Origin: Gemmatimonadota bacterium
GTDB taxonomy: Bacteria; Gemmatimonadota; Gemmatimonadetes; Longimicrobiales; Gaopeijiaceae
Length of the DNA stretch: 64,000 nt
Assembly: GCA_007126575.1 (NCBI GenBank)
Contig: SLBA01000013.1
Span: forward strand, 21,632 to 85,631
Reading direction: 5' to 3'
Made by a program: the position numbers and the translations under genes. Shown one piece after another: positions 19,306 to 28,599 of the stretch (the stretch's first letter is position 1; each line of letters begins with the position of its first letter). Below the pieces are notes generated by a model, which made no database searches, was not told the origin of the DNA, and worked only from the letters and a program-made list of their open reading frames with translations.

Positions 19306-20295
19306 TCACTTGGCTCCCGAATCCGACGACGGCTCCGAAAAGGGCGCCTCGCCCGCTTCGGCCAGGATGGCCCGGGCTTCCTCCACATCCTTCTCCATCT
19401 GCCGGACGAGCGTGTCGACGCCGCTGAAAGGGAGCACCGGGCGAAGGTGTCGGATCAGGTCGACCCGAACCTCCTCTCCGTAGATGTCGGCATCGAAATC
19501 CATCAGGTGGAGCTCGATCGAGGGCGGCGAGCCCCGGAAGGTCGGTCGAGGCCCGAGGTGCAGGGCACCGTCGAAGGTGCCGGACCTGAGAACCCCCCGT
19601 ACCGCATAGATCCCGGCGGGAGGCAGGAGCTTCCGTGAATAGGCGACACGCAGGTTCGCGGTGGGGAAGCCGAGCTGGGCTCCGCGCCCCTCGCCGCGAA
19701 CAACCACCCCGCGAAAGGAGTACGGCCGGCCGAGGCCACTCCCGGCCAGGTCAATCCGTCCCTCCGAGACCGCCTTTCGGATGCGTGTCGAGGAGACCGG
19801 CTCGTCACCGACCTCGATCGGGGCGACCACATCGACCGCGAACCCGCGCCGGGCACCGATTCGGCGCAGGGTGTGGGCATCGCCACTTCGTCCCCGGCCG
19901 AACCCGTGATCGTACCCGATCACGAGCTCCGAAACCCGGAGTCGATCCACCAGAACCGCGTCGACGAACTCCTCGGGAGAAAGCCGGGACAGCTCCTTCG
20001 TGAAGCGCAGGAAGACCGCCCAGTCCAGCCCGCTCTCGGCCAGGATCTCCTTCTTCTCGTCGGGAGTGGTCAGGAGCCGCGGGGCGATCTCCGGCCGCAC
20101 GATCGTCAGCGGGTGAGGGTGGAAGGTGAGCAGGACCGCGCGTGCGTCGGACGCGACGGCCCGGGCCCGGATCTCATCGAGAACCGCCCGGTGCCCACGG
20201 TGCACGCCATCGAAGGTCCCGACCGTGACGACGGTCCCCCGTCCATCGGAGGGGATGCCGGGCGGCGCCGGGAAGCGGGGGGCGCCGGTGCTCAT
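19306..20295 (-). CDS. ribF: Bifunctional riboflavin kinase / FAD synthetase
   Basis: Makes FMN and FAD from riboflavin. The 329-residue protein has the nucleotidyltransferase domain ([52 protein letters not shown]) and the riboflavin kinase domain ([48 protein letters not shown]). The ATG at 20295 overlaps the truB stop by four bases (ATGA), and truB-ribF is a widely conserved pair. Confidence 0.96.
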   Translation of the reverse strand: MSTGAPRFPAPPGIPSDGRGTVVTVGTFDGVHRGHRAVLDEIRARAVASDARAVLLTFHPHPLTIVRPEIAPRLLTTPDEKKEILAESGLDWAVFLRFTKELSRLSPEEFVDAVLVDRLRVSELVIGYDHGFGRGRSGDAHTLRRIGARRGFAVDVVAPIEVGDEPVSSTRIRKAVSEGRIDLAGSGLGRPYSFRGVVVRGEGRGAQLGFPTANLRVAYSRKLLPPAGIYAVRGVLRSGTFDGALHLGPRPTFRGSPPSIELHLMDFDADIYGEEVRVDLIRHLRPVLPFSGVDTLVRQMEKDVEEARAILAEAGEAPFSEPSSDSGAK

Positions 20296-21212
20296 CCGGA
20301 CCCTCGCGACGCCGTGGCGAACACCTTCGAGGGACGCAGCCGCTCCCCTTCCCTGCGACCGACGCAGATCAGTTCGTCGCGGCCCACGACCGCGGCCGGC
20401 CGACCCTCGTCGAGCACCTCCGACCCCGAGACCTCGGAAAGATCGGGGCTCTGGCCGTGAATCAGGCGGGCGGTGGTCACCTCGTCGACCTCGAGTCGGG
20501 GAAGGTGCCCCATCGCCTCGAGGGGCGTGAGCCACGCCCCGGAGAGCGACGCGCCCCCCTCCATCTCCCCGACCGGAATGGCATCGGCCACCTCGAAGTT
20601 GCCGATCCGCGTGCGTCTGAGCCAGGTCAGGTGCCCGCCCACCCCGAGCGCCTCCCCCAGGTCCCGGGCGATCGCCCGGACGTACGTGCCCGTCGAGCAA
20701 CGCACCCGAAAGGTCAGGTCCGGGGGCGTCCAGTCGAGAAGCTCGAGCTCGTGGATGGTGATCCGGGCCGGTGCGAGCTCCACCGCCTCCCCTCGGCGCG
20801 CCTTCCGGTACGCCCGCTCGCCATCGACCTTCTTGGCGGAATAGCTGGGGGGAAGCTGGTCGATCGGCCCGGTCAGCGATGCGAGCGCGTCGAGAAGGCC
20901 GCTTTCGGTCACCTCCCGCCAGGCCTCGCTGGTCGCGATGACCTCTCCCTCGGGATCCAGCGTGCTCGTGACTGTTCCCAGCCGCGCGACGGCCTCGTAG
21001 CTCTTGTCCAGATCGCCCAGGTACTCGGTGAGCCGGGTGGCGGGACCCACCCCGAGCAGGAGGAGGCCCGAGGCGAACGGATCCAGGGTCCCGGCATGGC
21101 CGACCCGCCGTTCGGAGAGGGCCCGCCGGGCGATCCGGACCACGTCGTGCGAGGTCGGCCCGATCGGCTTGTCGACCCGCAGGAACCCCGAGCGCGACAC
21201 CGTCGAGGTCAC
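20292..21212 (-). CDS. truB: tRNA pseudouridine-55 synthase
   Basis: Makes pseudouridine at tRNA position 55. The 306 residues contain GFLRVDKPIGPTSHDVV, the catalytic-Asp region VGHAGTLDPFASGLL, LPPSYSAKKVDGERAYRKAR and RVRCSTGTYVRAIARDLGEALGVGGHL. The GTG start at 21212 overlaps the rbfA stop (GTGA), and its own stop overlaps ribF. The C-terminal region resembles a PUA-like domain. Confidence 0.96.
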   Translation of the reverse strand: MTSTVSRSGFLRVDKPIGPTSHDVVRIARRALSERRVGHAGTLDPFASGLLLLGVGPATRLTEYLGDLDKSYEAVARLGTVTSTLDPEGEVIATSEAWREVTESGLLDALASLTGPIDQLPPSYSAKKVDGERAYRKARRGEAVELAPARITIHELELLDWTPPDLTFRVRCSTGTYVRAIARDLGEALGVGGHLTWLRRTRIGNFEVADAIPVGEMEGGASLSGAWLTPLEAMGHLPRLEVDEVTTARLIHGQSPDLSEVSGSEVLDEGRPAAVVGRDELICVGRREGERLRPSKVFATASRGSG

Positions 21213-21610
21213 TCCGGGTCGGGTGATTCGGAGTCGGGTTCAGGTCGGAGGCCGAGACCGCGCTCCTCGGGGGGAATCACTTCCCGCAGGATCGACTCGA
21301 TCCGCTCCGCCCGCTCCAGCGTCCGATCCACCTGAAAGCGGAGTTCGGGAACCCGGCGGAGGGTGAGCAGCTCTCCCAGCTTTCGCCGAATGAAGGGGCT
21401 CGCGGCCTCGAGGCCCTCGAGGAGTTCGCCCTCGTCCTCTCCGGTGAGCCCGGGACGCACGAAGATCCGTGCCATCCACAGGTCGGGGGTCACTTCGACG
21501 CCCGTCACCGTGGGCAGGCCCACTCGGGGATCGCGGACCTCGGTCCGGAGGATCTGGGTGACCTCCCGCTTGAACTGTTCGTTCAGTCGGGCAATTCTCT
21601 TTCCGGGCAT
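21209..21610 (-). CDS. rbfA: 30S ribosome-binding factor A
   Basis: Late 30S maturation factor with a single KH-type domain. The 133-residue protein starts MPGKRIARLNEQFKREVTQIL and has VTGVEVTPDLWMARIFV and LGELLTLRRVPELRFQVDRTLERAERIESIL, which are typical RbfA segments. The last about 20 residues are an acidic/Pro tail. It sits in the standard infB-ylxP-rbfA-truB order with 10 bases after ylxP. Confidence 0.95.
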   Translation of the reverse strand: MPGKRIARLNEQFKREVTQILRTEVRDPRVGLPTVTGVEVTPDLWMARIFVRPGLTGEDEGELLEGLEAASPFIRRKLGELLTLRRVPELRFQVDRTLERAERIESILREVIPPEERGLGLRPEPDSESPDPE

Positions 21611-21620
21611 CTCGAAACCT

Positions 21621-21902
21621 TCAGCGCTCTTCGCGCAGCGTTCGTCCGACTACGGCTCGTGGATCATCGGCCACGAAGCGATCGATGGCGGTCGCCGCCC
21701 GGTCTGCGGAGGGGCCGTCGGAAGCCACGAGGGCCACCGTGATCTCGGCCCGGTCGTGCACGTCCTGAAACCCGGTTTCCGCGACGGAAACATTGAACTT
21801 GTTGCGAAGGCGGTCCTTGAGCGACCGGACCACCGTCCGCTTCTCCTTCAGGGAACGACAGCCGGGGATGTGCAGCTCCCAGCTCAGTACGAGGACGGTC
21901 AA
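21621..21902 (-). CDS. ylxP: DUF503 (YlxP-like) protein
   Basis: A 93-residue member of the DUF503 family, a small protein encoded between infB and rbfA in many bacteria. It shows the family core LSWELHIPGCRSLKEKRTVVRSLKDRLRNKFNVSVAE (the SLKEKR segment is the hallmark) and DRAEITVALVASD. The start is TTG 21902, whose TTGA overlaps the infB stop; this gives the usual family length. An upstream ATG in this frame lies inside infB and adds unrelated sequence. Its function is not settled; a role in ribosome maturation is suggested by neighbours in many genomes. Confidence 0.9.
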   Translation of the reverse strand: MTVLVLSWELHIPGCRSLKEKRTVVRSLKDRLRNKFNVSVAETGFQDVHDRAEITVALVASDGPSADRAATAIDRFVADDPRAVVGRTLREER

Positions 21903-24631
21903 TCGTCGCGGGCTTCCGATCCGGATCCGGCGAGCGTCCGGGCGAATTCCTCGACCTGGAAGCACTCGATCACATCGCCGACCTTCACGTCGTTGAAGTT
22001 CTCGATCCCGATTCCGCACTCGTACCCTTCACGTACCTCGCGGGCATCGTCCTTGAAGCGCTTCAGCGACTCGAAGGCCCCGGTGTAGACGACGACCCCA
22101 TCACGGATCACCCGGGCCTGCGCCCGCCGGTCGATGACCCCGTCGGTCACATAGCAACCGGCGATCGTCCCGACCCGCGAGATCTTGAAGACCTCGCGGA
22201 CCTCTGCGGCACCGAGCACGCTCTCACGCTCCTCGGGCGAGAGGAGACCCTCCATCGCCTGCGTCACCTCGTCGACCGCCTCGTAGATGACGTCGTACAT
22301 CCGCAGGTCGACCCCGGCCTGCTCGGCCAGGTTCCGGGCATTCGTGTCGGGCCGGACGCGGAATCCGATGATCACGGCCCCGGCCGTTTCGGCCAGGAGG
22401 ACATCGGACTCGTTGATCGCACCCACGCTTCGATGGATGATCTGAACCTTGACCTCTTCGGTGGAAAGCTGCTCCAGCGAGTCGGCCACGGCCTGTACCG
22501 ATCCATCCACGTCGGCCTTGACGATCAGGGGCAGCACGCTGACCTCACCCGCCTGCATGAAGTGGGCGAAGTCGCCGAGCTTGAGACCGCGGTCCTTGAC
22601 GCGCAGCTGCTTCTCGCGCTCCAGCCTGCGGCGCGTCTGCGAGATCTCGGCCGCGCGATCCGCGTCCATCGCCTGCAGGGTGTCTCCGGCCTGGGGCACC
22701 CCGGAGACGCCCAGGATCTGGACCGGAACTCCCGGTCCGGCGGATTCGACGGCCTGACCACGCTCGTCGAGCATCGCCCTCACCTTTCCGTCGAACTTGC
22801 CGCAGACGAAGGAGTCGCCCACCCGCAGCGTTCCCTTCTGGACCATCACGGTCACGACCGCACCCTTCCCGACATCGAGCTTCGCCTCGACCACCGCACC
22901 CTGCGCGTCACGATCGGGATTCGCCTTCAACTCGAGGATCTCGGCCTGAAGCAGGATCTTCTCGAGGAGGTCGTCCATGCCAAGCCCCGTCTTCGCCGAA
23001 ATCTCGGCCATCAGCACGTCGCCGCCGAACTCCTCGGCGGTCACCTCGTACTGGAGGAGCTCCTGACGGACCTTCATCGCGTCGGCCGCGGGGAGGTCCA
23101 TCTTGTTGATCGCCACCACGATCGGCACCCCTGCGTTCTTGGCGTGCGAGATCGCCTCCTTCGTCTGGGGCATGATCGAGTCGTCGGCCGCGACGACCAG
23201 GACCACGATGTCGGTCAGATCCGCACCTCGGGCACGCATCGCCGTGAAGGCGGCGTGACCCGGGGTGTCCAGGAAGGAGATCGCCCGTCCATCGTCGAGT
23301 TCGACGTGGTAGGCCCCGATGTGCTGGGTGATGCCCCCGGACTCGCCCGCCACCACGTTCGTCTTGCGGACCGAGTCGAGCAGGAGCGTCTTTCCGTGGT
23401 CGACGTGACCCATGACCGTCACCACCGGCGGGCGCGGCTTGAGCAACGCGGGATCCTCGATCTCTTCGACCTCGTCGACCGCGGATTCCTGGTACTCCTC
23501 TTCCCGTACCGCCTGGAAGTTGAACTCCTCGAGGAGGAGCTCGATCTGGTCGAAGTCGAGCCGCTGGTTGATCGTGACCATGAGCCCGAGATTCTTGAAG
23601 GCGGCGCCGACCAGCTGGGTCGAGGGAACGTCGATCAGCTCGGAGAGCTCGGCCACCGTCAGGAACTCGTTCACCTTGACCGTCTTGGCCTCCTCCTCCT
23701 CGCGCTGGCGCTCCTCTTCCTCGCGCTGCTCCATCTCTTCGCGAGACGGCCCGCTGCTCCCCTTCTTGCGCCGCTTCTTTCCACCGCCACCGCCGCCCTT
23801 GATCTCGGCCATGACGCGCTGGATGTTGTCCTGGACGGCATCCTGGTCGACCCGCTGGCGCCGCTTGCCCTTCTTGCGATCCTTCCGACGGCCGTCCGAG
23901 GTGAACCCGTCGGCCTGAATCCGGACCTGACCCCCCGGACCCGCGCTGGCTGCGGGGGTCGGACGTGGGGCCGCTTCGGGCGCGTCCTTCCGCGCCGACT
24001 TGGGCTTCACCTTGCGACGAGGCCGGGCGTCCTCCTCGGTCTCCTTCGCCCCGGGGGTCGCGCCCTCGGCTTCCTTCGCCGCCGATTCGGGCGGGGGCGT
24101 CGAGGCTGCGGCTGCAGGCTCGGGCTCCGGGGTCTCGTCCGCTTCCGCGGCGGCGGGGGCGGCAGCATCCGACTCGGCGGCGACGTCGGCCGGCTCCTCC
24201 GCGGAATCGGCTTCGACTTCGTCATCGGCCTCGGGGGCAGCCGCTTCCGGCGCGCCCTCCTCCGGTCCGGCGTCCGCGACCGGTGCCTCGCCGGACACCT
24301 CATCGTCCACATCCGCTTCGACGGCCTCGGCTGCGGCGTCCGACGCCTCGGTCTCGTCCTCGACCTCGGGCTCGGGTTCGGGCTCTTCGACCTTGCGGCG
24401 CCTGCGGCGACGTGTGGTCGGCTGCGATTCCTCGATCGCCGCCTGCACCGCGTCCGACACGGACTTCTTCCCGGTCCGACGCTCCCGCTCGACGCGTGCG
24501 AGGACCTTGGCGACGGCGGCATCCCGGATTCGGGTGTCTCCATCACGGGCAGCGATCCCCATGGCGCGCAACAGTGCCAGAAGGTCTTCAGTCGAGACCT
24601 TCAGGTCTTCAGCTAATTCAACGACCCGCAT
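21899..24631 (-). CDS. infB: Translation initiation factor IF-2
   Basis: GTPase that brings initiator tRNA to the 30S subunit. The 910 residues comprise an IF2-N-like segment (1-50), a long low-complexity linker (about 65-320: an Arg-rich patch, an acidic Ala/Glu/Pro block, then Lys/Arg and Glu-rich blocks), a second IF2-N segment, and the G domain with GHVDHGKT (408-415), DTPGHAAF and NKMD. The C-terminal domains follow and end near [15 protein letters not shown] IF2 sequence ([16 protein letters not shown]). The ATG at 24631 is the first good start. The linker is longer and more acidic than in many species. Confidence 0.97.
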   Translation of the reverse strand: MRVVELAEDLKVSTEDLLALLRAMGIAARDGDTRIRDAAVAKVLARVERERRTGKKSVSDAVQAAIEESQPTTRRRRRRKVEEPEPEPEVEDETEASDAAAEAVEADVDDEVSGEAPVADAGPEEGAPEAAAPEADDEVEADSAEEPADVAAESDAAAPAAAEADETPEPEPAAAASTPPPESAAKEAEGATPGAKETEEDARPRRKVKPKSARKDAPEAAPRPTPAASAGPGGQVRIQADGFTSDGRRKDRKKGKRRQRVDQDAVQDNIQRVMAEIKGGGGGGKKRRKKGSSGPSREEMEQREEEERQREEEEAKTVKVNEFLTVAELSELIDVPSTQLVGAAFKNLGLMVTINQRLDFDQIELLLEEFNFQAVREEEYQESAVDEVEEIEDPALLKPRPPVVTVMGHVDHGKTLLLDSVRKTNVVAGESGGITQHIGAYHVELDDGRAISFLDTPGHAAFTAMRARGADLTDIVVLVVAADDSIMPQTKEAISHAKNAGVPIVVAINKMDLPAADAMKVRQELLQYEVTAEEFGGDVLMAEISAKTGLGMDDLLEKILLQAEILELKANPDRDAQGAVVEAKLDVGKGAVVTVMVQKGTLRVGDSFVCGKFDGKVRAMLDERGQAVESAGPGVPVQILGVSGVPQAGDTLQAMDADRAAEISQTRRRLEREKQLRVKDRGLKLGDFAHFMQAGEVSVLPLIVKADVDGSVQAVADSLEQLSTEEVKVQIIHRSVGAINESDVLLAETAGAVIIGFRVRPDTNARNLAEQAGVDLRMYDVIYEAVDEVTQAMEGLLSPEERESVLGAAEVREVFKISRVGTIAGCYVTDGVIDRRAQARVIRDGVVVYTGAFESLKRFKDDAREVREGYECGIGIENFNDVKVGDVIECFQVEEFARTLAGSGSEARDD

Positions 24632-24652
24632 CAGATCCAGGTTCCTCCTCGT

Positions 24653-24991
24653 TCACGCAGCATTCCACCCCGTGGGGGGAAGCGTGCGTGCAAGCGATTC
24701 CGCAAACGATTCCACCGTTACTGCGACCACCGACACGGGCGCCATTCCCATGGCACCCCCGAGGGTGGCCTGTCCTGAAACCCAGCGCACCGGAATCTCC
24801 CGGTGCTGCAGGATCCCCTTCACCTTCGCCAGCTGCACCTCGGAGGCGTCTCGGGCGACGAGGACCAGTCGAGCCTCGTCTGCCTGCAGACACTTCCGGG
24901 CGCGATCCACTCCCGGTGCCGTCGCGCCCGCTCGGCGCGCCAGCCCCAGGAGTCCCAGAGACTCAGCCTCCGGACTTCTCTTCAACGCCAT
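24653..24991 (-). CDS. ylxQ: L7Ae-family ribosomal protein YlxQ
   Basis: A 112-residue L7Ae/L30e-fold RNA-binding protein of the kind encoded between nusA and infB in Bacillus. It reads LGLLGLARRAGATAPGVDRARKCLQADEARLVLVARDAS and VRWVSGQATLGGAMGMAPVSVVAV, in line with the family (LLGLARRAG near the start). The ATG at 24991 lies 29 bases inside the nusA 3' end, so translation is probably coupled. It likely binds a kink-turn RNA, but its target is unknown. Confidence 0.85.
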   Translation of the reverse strand: MALKRSPEAESLGLLGLARRAGATAPGVDRARKCLQADEARLVLVARDASEVQLAKVKGILQHREIPVRWVSGQATLGGAMGMAPVSVVAVTVESFAESLARTLPPTGWNAA

Positions 24992-26429
24992 CCTCTTCGT
25001 CGGACTCCGATGCCTCTTCCGATGGCACCTTGACCGCGAGCTCCTCCTGCTCGGCCTCGTCGAACTCGGAATCGACGGGCGCCTCGCCCTCGGACTCCTC
25101 CGCGGATACCGGCTCCGGAGCCTCCTCGACGATCTCCTCTTCGACCGTCAACTCCTCGATCGTGCCCATCACCTCGTCGACCCCCGCGTCGTCGAGCCCC
25201 TCGAGCTTTTCGAGGTCGGGACGATCGAGGTCGATGATCTCCAGAAAGGTACTATATCCGGCAGCCGAAAGCGCGGCCAGTGTGTCGGTCTCGAACCCGA
25301 GTTCCTCGAGGGGGAAATCCGAGGTTTCCAGCGACTCGTCCTCGCTCGATCCACCGAAGAGCGCCGCGTCGGCCCCGCGCTCCATCCACTCGCGCGACCC
25401 GTAGAGGTCGATCTGCCACCCGATCAGCTGCGATGCGAGCCGAACATTCTGACCGTTGCGGCCGATGGCCAGCGACAGCTGGTCCTCGTCGACGATCGCG
25501 GTGATGACCATGCGTTCGGGGTCGGAGATCACCTTCGACACCCGGGCCGGAGCCAGGGAGCGTCGGGCGAAGATCTCGGGATCCGGGTGCCAGGGAACGA
25601 TATCGATCCGCTCCCCGCCCAGCTCCGATACGACCGCCTGCACACGCGACCCCTTGAGGCCCACGCACGCTCCGACCGGGTCGATCGACTCGTCCCGGGA
25701 CGAGACGGCGATCTTGGTTCGACCGCCGACCTCACGCGCCCGTGCCTTGATCTCGACGATCCCCTGGTAGATCTCGGGCACCTCCAGCTTGAAGAGGGAC
25801 TCGACGAAGAGGGGGTCGGCTCGTGACAGGATCAGTCTCGGTCCCTTCGGCGTCTCGTCGACCTTCTTGAGCACCGCGCGGATCGGATCGCCCTGCCGGA
25901 ACCGCTCCCGGGGATTCTGGTCCTTCCACGGGATGATGGCGTCCGCATCGCGAGCCAGGTTCAGCATCACGACGATCTTGCCACGCTCGTTCTGCTGGAC
26001 CTCTCCCGAGAGAAGTTCACCGACCCGATCCAGGAACTCGTCGCGAATACGCTCCCGCTCGCCCTCTCGGACGAGCTGGATGATCCGCTGCTTGACCGCG
26101 GTGACCGCGTTCCAGCCGAACTCCGAGAAGTCGACGGGGATCTCCATGACGTCTCCGACCTCGAACGTCGGATCGTCCCACTGGGCCTTCTCCAGCGAGA
26201 TCTCGGCGGACGAGTCCTCGACCTCTTCGACCACCCGCTTGAGCACGACCATCTCGATCTCGCCCGAGGCTTCATCGATCTCGATTTCCGGGCGCACGTT
26301 GGGTCCGAAGATCCGCTGAAGGCCGGCAGTGATGCCGTCCTTGATCAGATCGTTCATCTCCTCGGGGGAGAGGTTTTTCGTGGCCGCCATCTCGCGGATG
26401 GCGGCGACAATCTGTCCGGCGTTGGTCAT
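24963..26429 (-). CDS. nusA: Transcription termination/antitermination factor NusA
   Basis: Binds RNA polymerase and nascent RNA to control pausing, termination and antitermination. The 488 residues include the N-terminal domain (1-125), S1 domain (about 135-200), KH1 (GACVGLKGSR, about 253-262) and KH2 (LAIGRNGQNVRLASQLIGW, about 320-338). After about residue 375 comes one helix-hairpin-helix-like repeat (LAALSAAGYSTFLEIIDLD) and then a strongly acidic tail of about 60 residues. The ATG at 26429 has AAGG five bases upstream; the GTG at 26435 is too close to that site. Confidence 0.97.
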   Translation of the reverse strand: MTNAGQIVAAIREMAATKNLSPEEMNDLIKDGITAGLQRIFGPNVRPEIEIDEASGEIEMVVLKRVVEEVEDSSAEISLEKAQWDDPTFEVGDVMEIPVDFSEFGWNAVTAVKQRIIQLVREGERERIRDEFLDRVGELLSGEVQQNERGKIVVMLNLARDADAIIPWKDQNPRERFRQGDPIRAVLKKVDETPKGPRLILSRADPLFVESLFKLEVPEIYQGIVEIKARAREVGGRTKIAVSSRDESIDPVGACVGLKGSRVQAVVSELGGERIDIVPWHPDPEIFARRSLAPARVSKVISDPERMVITAIVDEDQLSLAIGRNGQNVRLASQLIGWQIDLYGSREWMERGADAALFGGSSEDESLETSDFPLEELGFETDTLAALSAAGYSTFLEIIDLDRPDLEKLEGLDDAGVDEVMGTIEELTVEEEIVEEAPEPVSAEESEGEAPVDSEFDEAEQEELAVKVPSEEASESDEEDGVEEKSGG

Positions 26430-26483
26430 GGTCACCTTCTCAGCGCAGGGGACGGGCGAGCGGGCTGCCGCCCTTCGCGTCCG

Positions 26484-26999
26484 TCAATCCTTGTCATCCC
26501 ACCGGAACAACAGGTGGGCCCTCTCGATCTCGTCACTCGACAGCACGAGACGTTCTCCATCGGCGAGGCGAATTCGAACCCGGAATCGACCGGACTCCTC
26601 GCCTCGCTCCTCCTCTACCCCCTCCAGCTCGGCTTCGAGCCGGGCGGAGGGCCTGCCCTCGGGCGGTTTCTTCAGCTTCACCACCACCTCCTCACCCGCA
26701 AACCGCCGAAAATCACGCTCCCGGTTCAGCGGGCGCTCCACGCCCGGTGACGACACCTCGAGCGTATACCGCTCCGCAAGTGCCGGGTGCTCGTCGAGCC
26801 AGGGCTCGAGCTCCCGGCTCACACGGACACAGTCACGCACCGTCACCCCGTCGCCCGGCTTCGAGTCGGGGCGATCCACCCGCAGGCGGATGATCGGCCG
26901 CGCGCGACTCCCCGCCCACTCGACCTCCACCAGTTCCAGGGAAAGCTGAGCCACCCGTTGCTCGAGTTCCTCGGCGATCTCGGGAATCGGTCTGGCCAT
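26484..26999 (-). CDS. rimP: Ribosome maturation factor RimP
   Basis: Needed for 30S subunit maturation. From the ATG at 26999 (GAGGGA about 8 bases upstream) the protein has 171 residues: an N-terminal alpha/beta domain with LELVEVEWAGSRARPIIRLRVDRPD and VTVRDCVRVSRELEPWLDE, the family hallmark LEVSSPGVERPLNRERDFRRFAG, and a C-terminal SH3-like domain ending in ERAHLLFRWDDKD. It is the first gene of the rimP-nusA-ylxQ-infB operon. Confidence 0.95.
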   Translation of the reverse strand: MARPIPEIAEELEQRVAQLSLELVEVEWAGSRARPIIRLRVDRPDSKPGDGVTVRDCVRVSRELEPWLDEHPALAERYTLEVSSPGVERPLNRERDFRRFAGEEVVVKLKKPPEGRPSARLEAELEGVEEERGEESGRFRVRIRLADGERLVLSSDEIERAHLLFRWDDKD

Positions 27000-27044
27000 G
27001 TCAGCGTCCCTCTTTTTTACTCCGTGGGCCCTGAGTATCAGAGC

Positions 27045-27076
27045 AAAAAAAAGCGGGGGCTGCCCGCTCCCCCACT
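27045..27076 (-). terminator. Intrinsic terminator / putative attenuator in the rimP-nusA leader
   Basis: On the minus strand an eight-pair stem (AGTGGGGG with CCCCCGCT, one G-T pair) is followed by seven to eight T residues. A second register (AGCGGG with CCCGCT) is also possible. It lies 46 bases upstream of rimP and downstream of a predicted promoter, so transcripts from that promoter must pass it before reaching rimP. It would also end murA read-through. Confidence 0.8.
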
Positions 27077-27117
27077 CCACGATCGATCCGCCACTGGGCG
27101 ATTTTCACTCGCCATAT

Positions 27118-27146
27118 ATGATAGTCCGTTCGCCCCTGCGCTTCAA
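27118..27146 (-). promoter_or_regulatory. Promoter upstream of rimP-nusA
   Basis: TTGAAG (27141-27146), 17-base spacer, TATCAT (27118-27123) on the minus strand. The start would be near 27111, giving a leader of about 110 bases that contains a small GGCGA/TCGCC hairpin and the terminator at 27045-27076. It starts 25 bases past the murA stop. Confidence 0.55.
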
Positions 27147-27171
27147 GGCCCCGCGGTCAGGCGGGCCCGGC

Positions 27172-28464
27172 TCACATCTCCCCCTCCGGAATCCGTCGGA
27201 TCTTCGCCCCGAGGGCGCCCAGGCGGTCGTCGACCCGCTCGTACCCCCGTTCGATCTGCCGGATGTTGTGGATCCGACTCACGCCTTCGGCCGCGAGGGC
27301 GGCCAGGAGGAGCGCCATCCCGGCCCGGATATCGGGGCTTTCGAGGGACGCCGCCCGGAGCGGAGACGGGCCGACCACCACGGCGCGGTGGGGGTCGCAG
27401 AGGATGATCCGGGCACCCATCCCGACCAGCTTGTCGGTGAAGAACATCCGGGACTCGAACATCTTCTCGTGGATCAGCACCGTGCCCTCGGACTGCGTCG
27501 CCGTGACGAGCGCAATCGAGGTGAGGTCGGCGGGAAAGGCGGGCCATGGTCCGTCGTCGACCTTGGGCACGTGTCCGAAGGCGTCCTGCTGGATGACCCG
27601 CTCGCGATCCCCGTGCACCACAAGGGTCCCCCCCTCGATCGAGCAGTCGACCCCGAGCCGACGGAATCCGATCAGGGTGGAGTCGAGGTGCTCGATCGGC
27701 GCGTCCTCGATCCCGATCCGACTTCCGGTGACCGCGGCGAGTCCGATGAAGGAGCCGGTCTCGATGTGGTCCGCCCCGATCCGGAAGGTGGCGCCGCCCA
27801 GCTCGGAGACGCCGGTGATCTCGAGGGTGTGGGTGCCGACCCCCTCGATCTTCGCTCCCATCTCGTTCAGGAGGAGACAGAGGTCCTGGACATGGGGCTC
27901 GGCGGCGGCATTGCGGAGCACCGTCGTCCCCCGCGCCAGAACGGCCGCCATGACCGCGTTCTCGGTCGCCGTGACCGAGGGTTCGTCCATGAAGATGCCG
28001 GTGCCTCGCAACTGCTCGGCGCGGATCTCGAACTCCTCTCCCTGAAGCGAGATCGTGGCACCGAGTGCCTCGAACGCCAGAAAGTGACTGTCGAGCCTGC
28101 GGCGACCGATCACGTCTCCACCGGGCGGAGGCAGGCGCACCGAGCCGAAGCGGGCGAGAAGGGGTCCGGCCAGGAGGATCGACGCGCGGATCCGCTCGGC
28201 GAGCTCCGGGTCGGGGCGTCCGACGGTGACGTTCCCGGCGTCGATCACGACCTCACCGGGCCCGACCCACTCCACCTCGGCCCCGAGATGTTCGATGATC
28301 TCGAGCAGGGTCTCGACGTCGCGGATCCTGGGCACGTTCAGGAAGCGCACCGGCTCCGCACTGAGCAGCGCGGCGGAAAGACAGGGGAGTGCGGCGTTCT
28401 TGTTGCCGGTCGGACGGATGACACCCTGGAGCTTGTGTCCTCCCTCTACTTCGAAGACGGCCAT
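27172..28464 (-). CDS. murA: UDP-N-acetylglucosamine 1-carboxyvinyltransferase (Asp-type active site)
   Basis: First committed step of peptidoglycan synthesis: transfers enolpyruvate from PEP to UDP-GlcNAc. The 430 residues show RPTGNKNAALPCLSAALL, the PEP/UDP-GlcNAc fold repeats and DLTSIALVTATQSEGT. In the active-site loop the usual PGGCAIG reads PPGGDVIGRR, so the catalytic cysteine is aspartate (D117 from the ATG at 28464; D121 if the GTG at 28476 is used). The same exchange is known in Mycobacterium and Chlamydia and gives fosfomycin insensitivity. The ATG fits other MurA N-termini (MAVFEVEGGHKLQG); neither start has a good binding site. Confidence 0.95.
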   Translation of the reverse strand: MAVFEVEGGHKLQGVIRPTGNKNAALPCLSAALLSAEPVRFLNVPRIRDVETLLEIIEHLGAEVEWVGPGEVVIDAGNVTVGRPDPELAERIRASILLAGPLLARFGSVRLPPPGGDVIGRRRLDSHFLAFEALGATISLQGEEFEIRAEQLRGTGIFMDEPSVTATENAVMAAVLARGTTVLRNAAAEPHVQDLCLLLNEMGAKIEGVGTHTLEITGVSELGGATFRIGADHIETGSFIGLAAVTGSRIGIEDAPIEHLDSTLIGFRRLGVDCSIEGGTLVVHGDRERVIQQDAFGHVPKVDDGPWPAFPADLTSIALVTATQSEGTVLIHEKMFESRMFFTDKLVGMGARIILCDPHRAVVVGPSPLRAASLESPDIRAGMALLLAALAAEGVSRIHNIRQIERGYERVDDRLGALGAKIRRIPEGEM

Positions 28465-28599
28465 GGCCTCGGTCACTTTCGGAGATGGGTCGGGTGAGGT
28501 TCGGATACCTCACCTCCACCGGAAAAGCTATCCCGCCCGAGGGATCGGGTACACCCCCGGACTGGAACCTACGGGGGTTCCTCTGTTACTCTTTCAGGT

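Noticed and set aside
22433..24616. Long open frame on the plus strand opposite infB
   Set aside because: It is a mirror of the IF2 frame in GC-rich DNA; the translation is low-complexity (Leu/Arg/Asp/Gly runs) with no domain, and infB is unambiguous.
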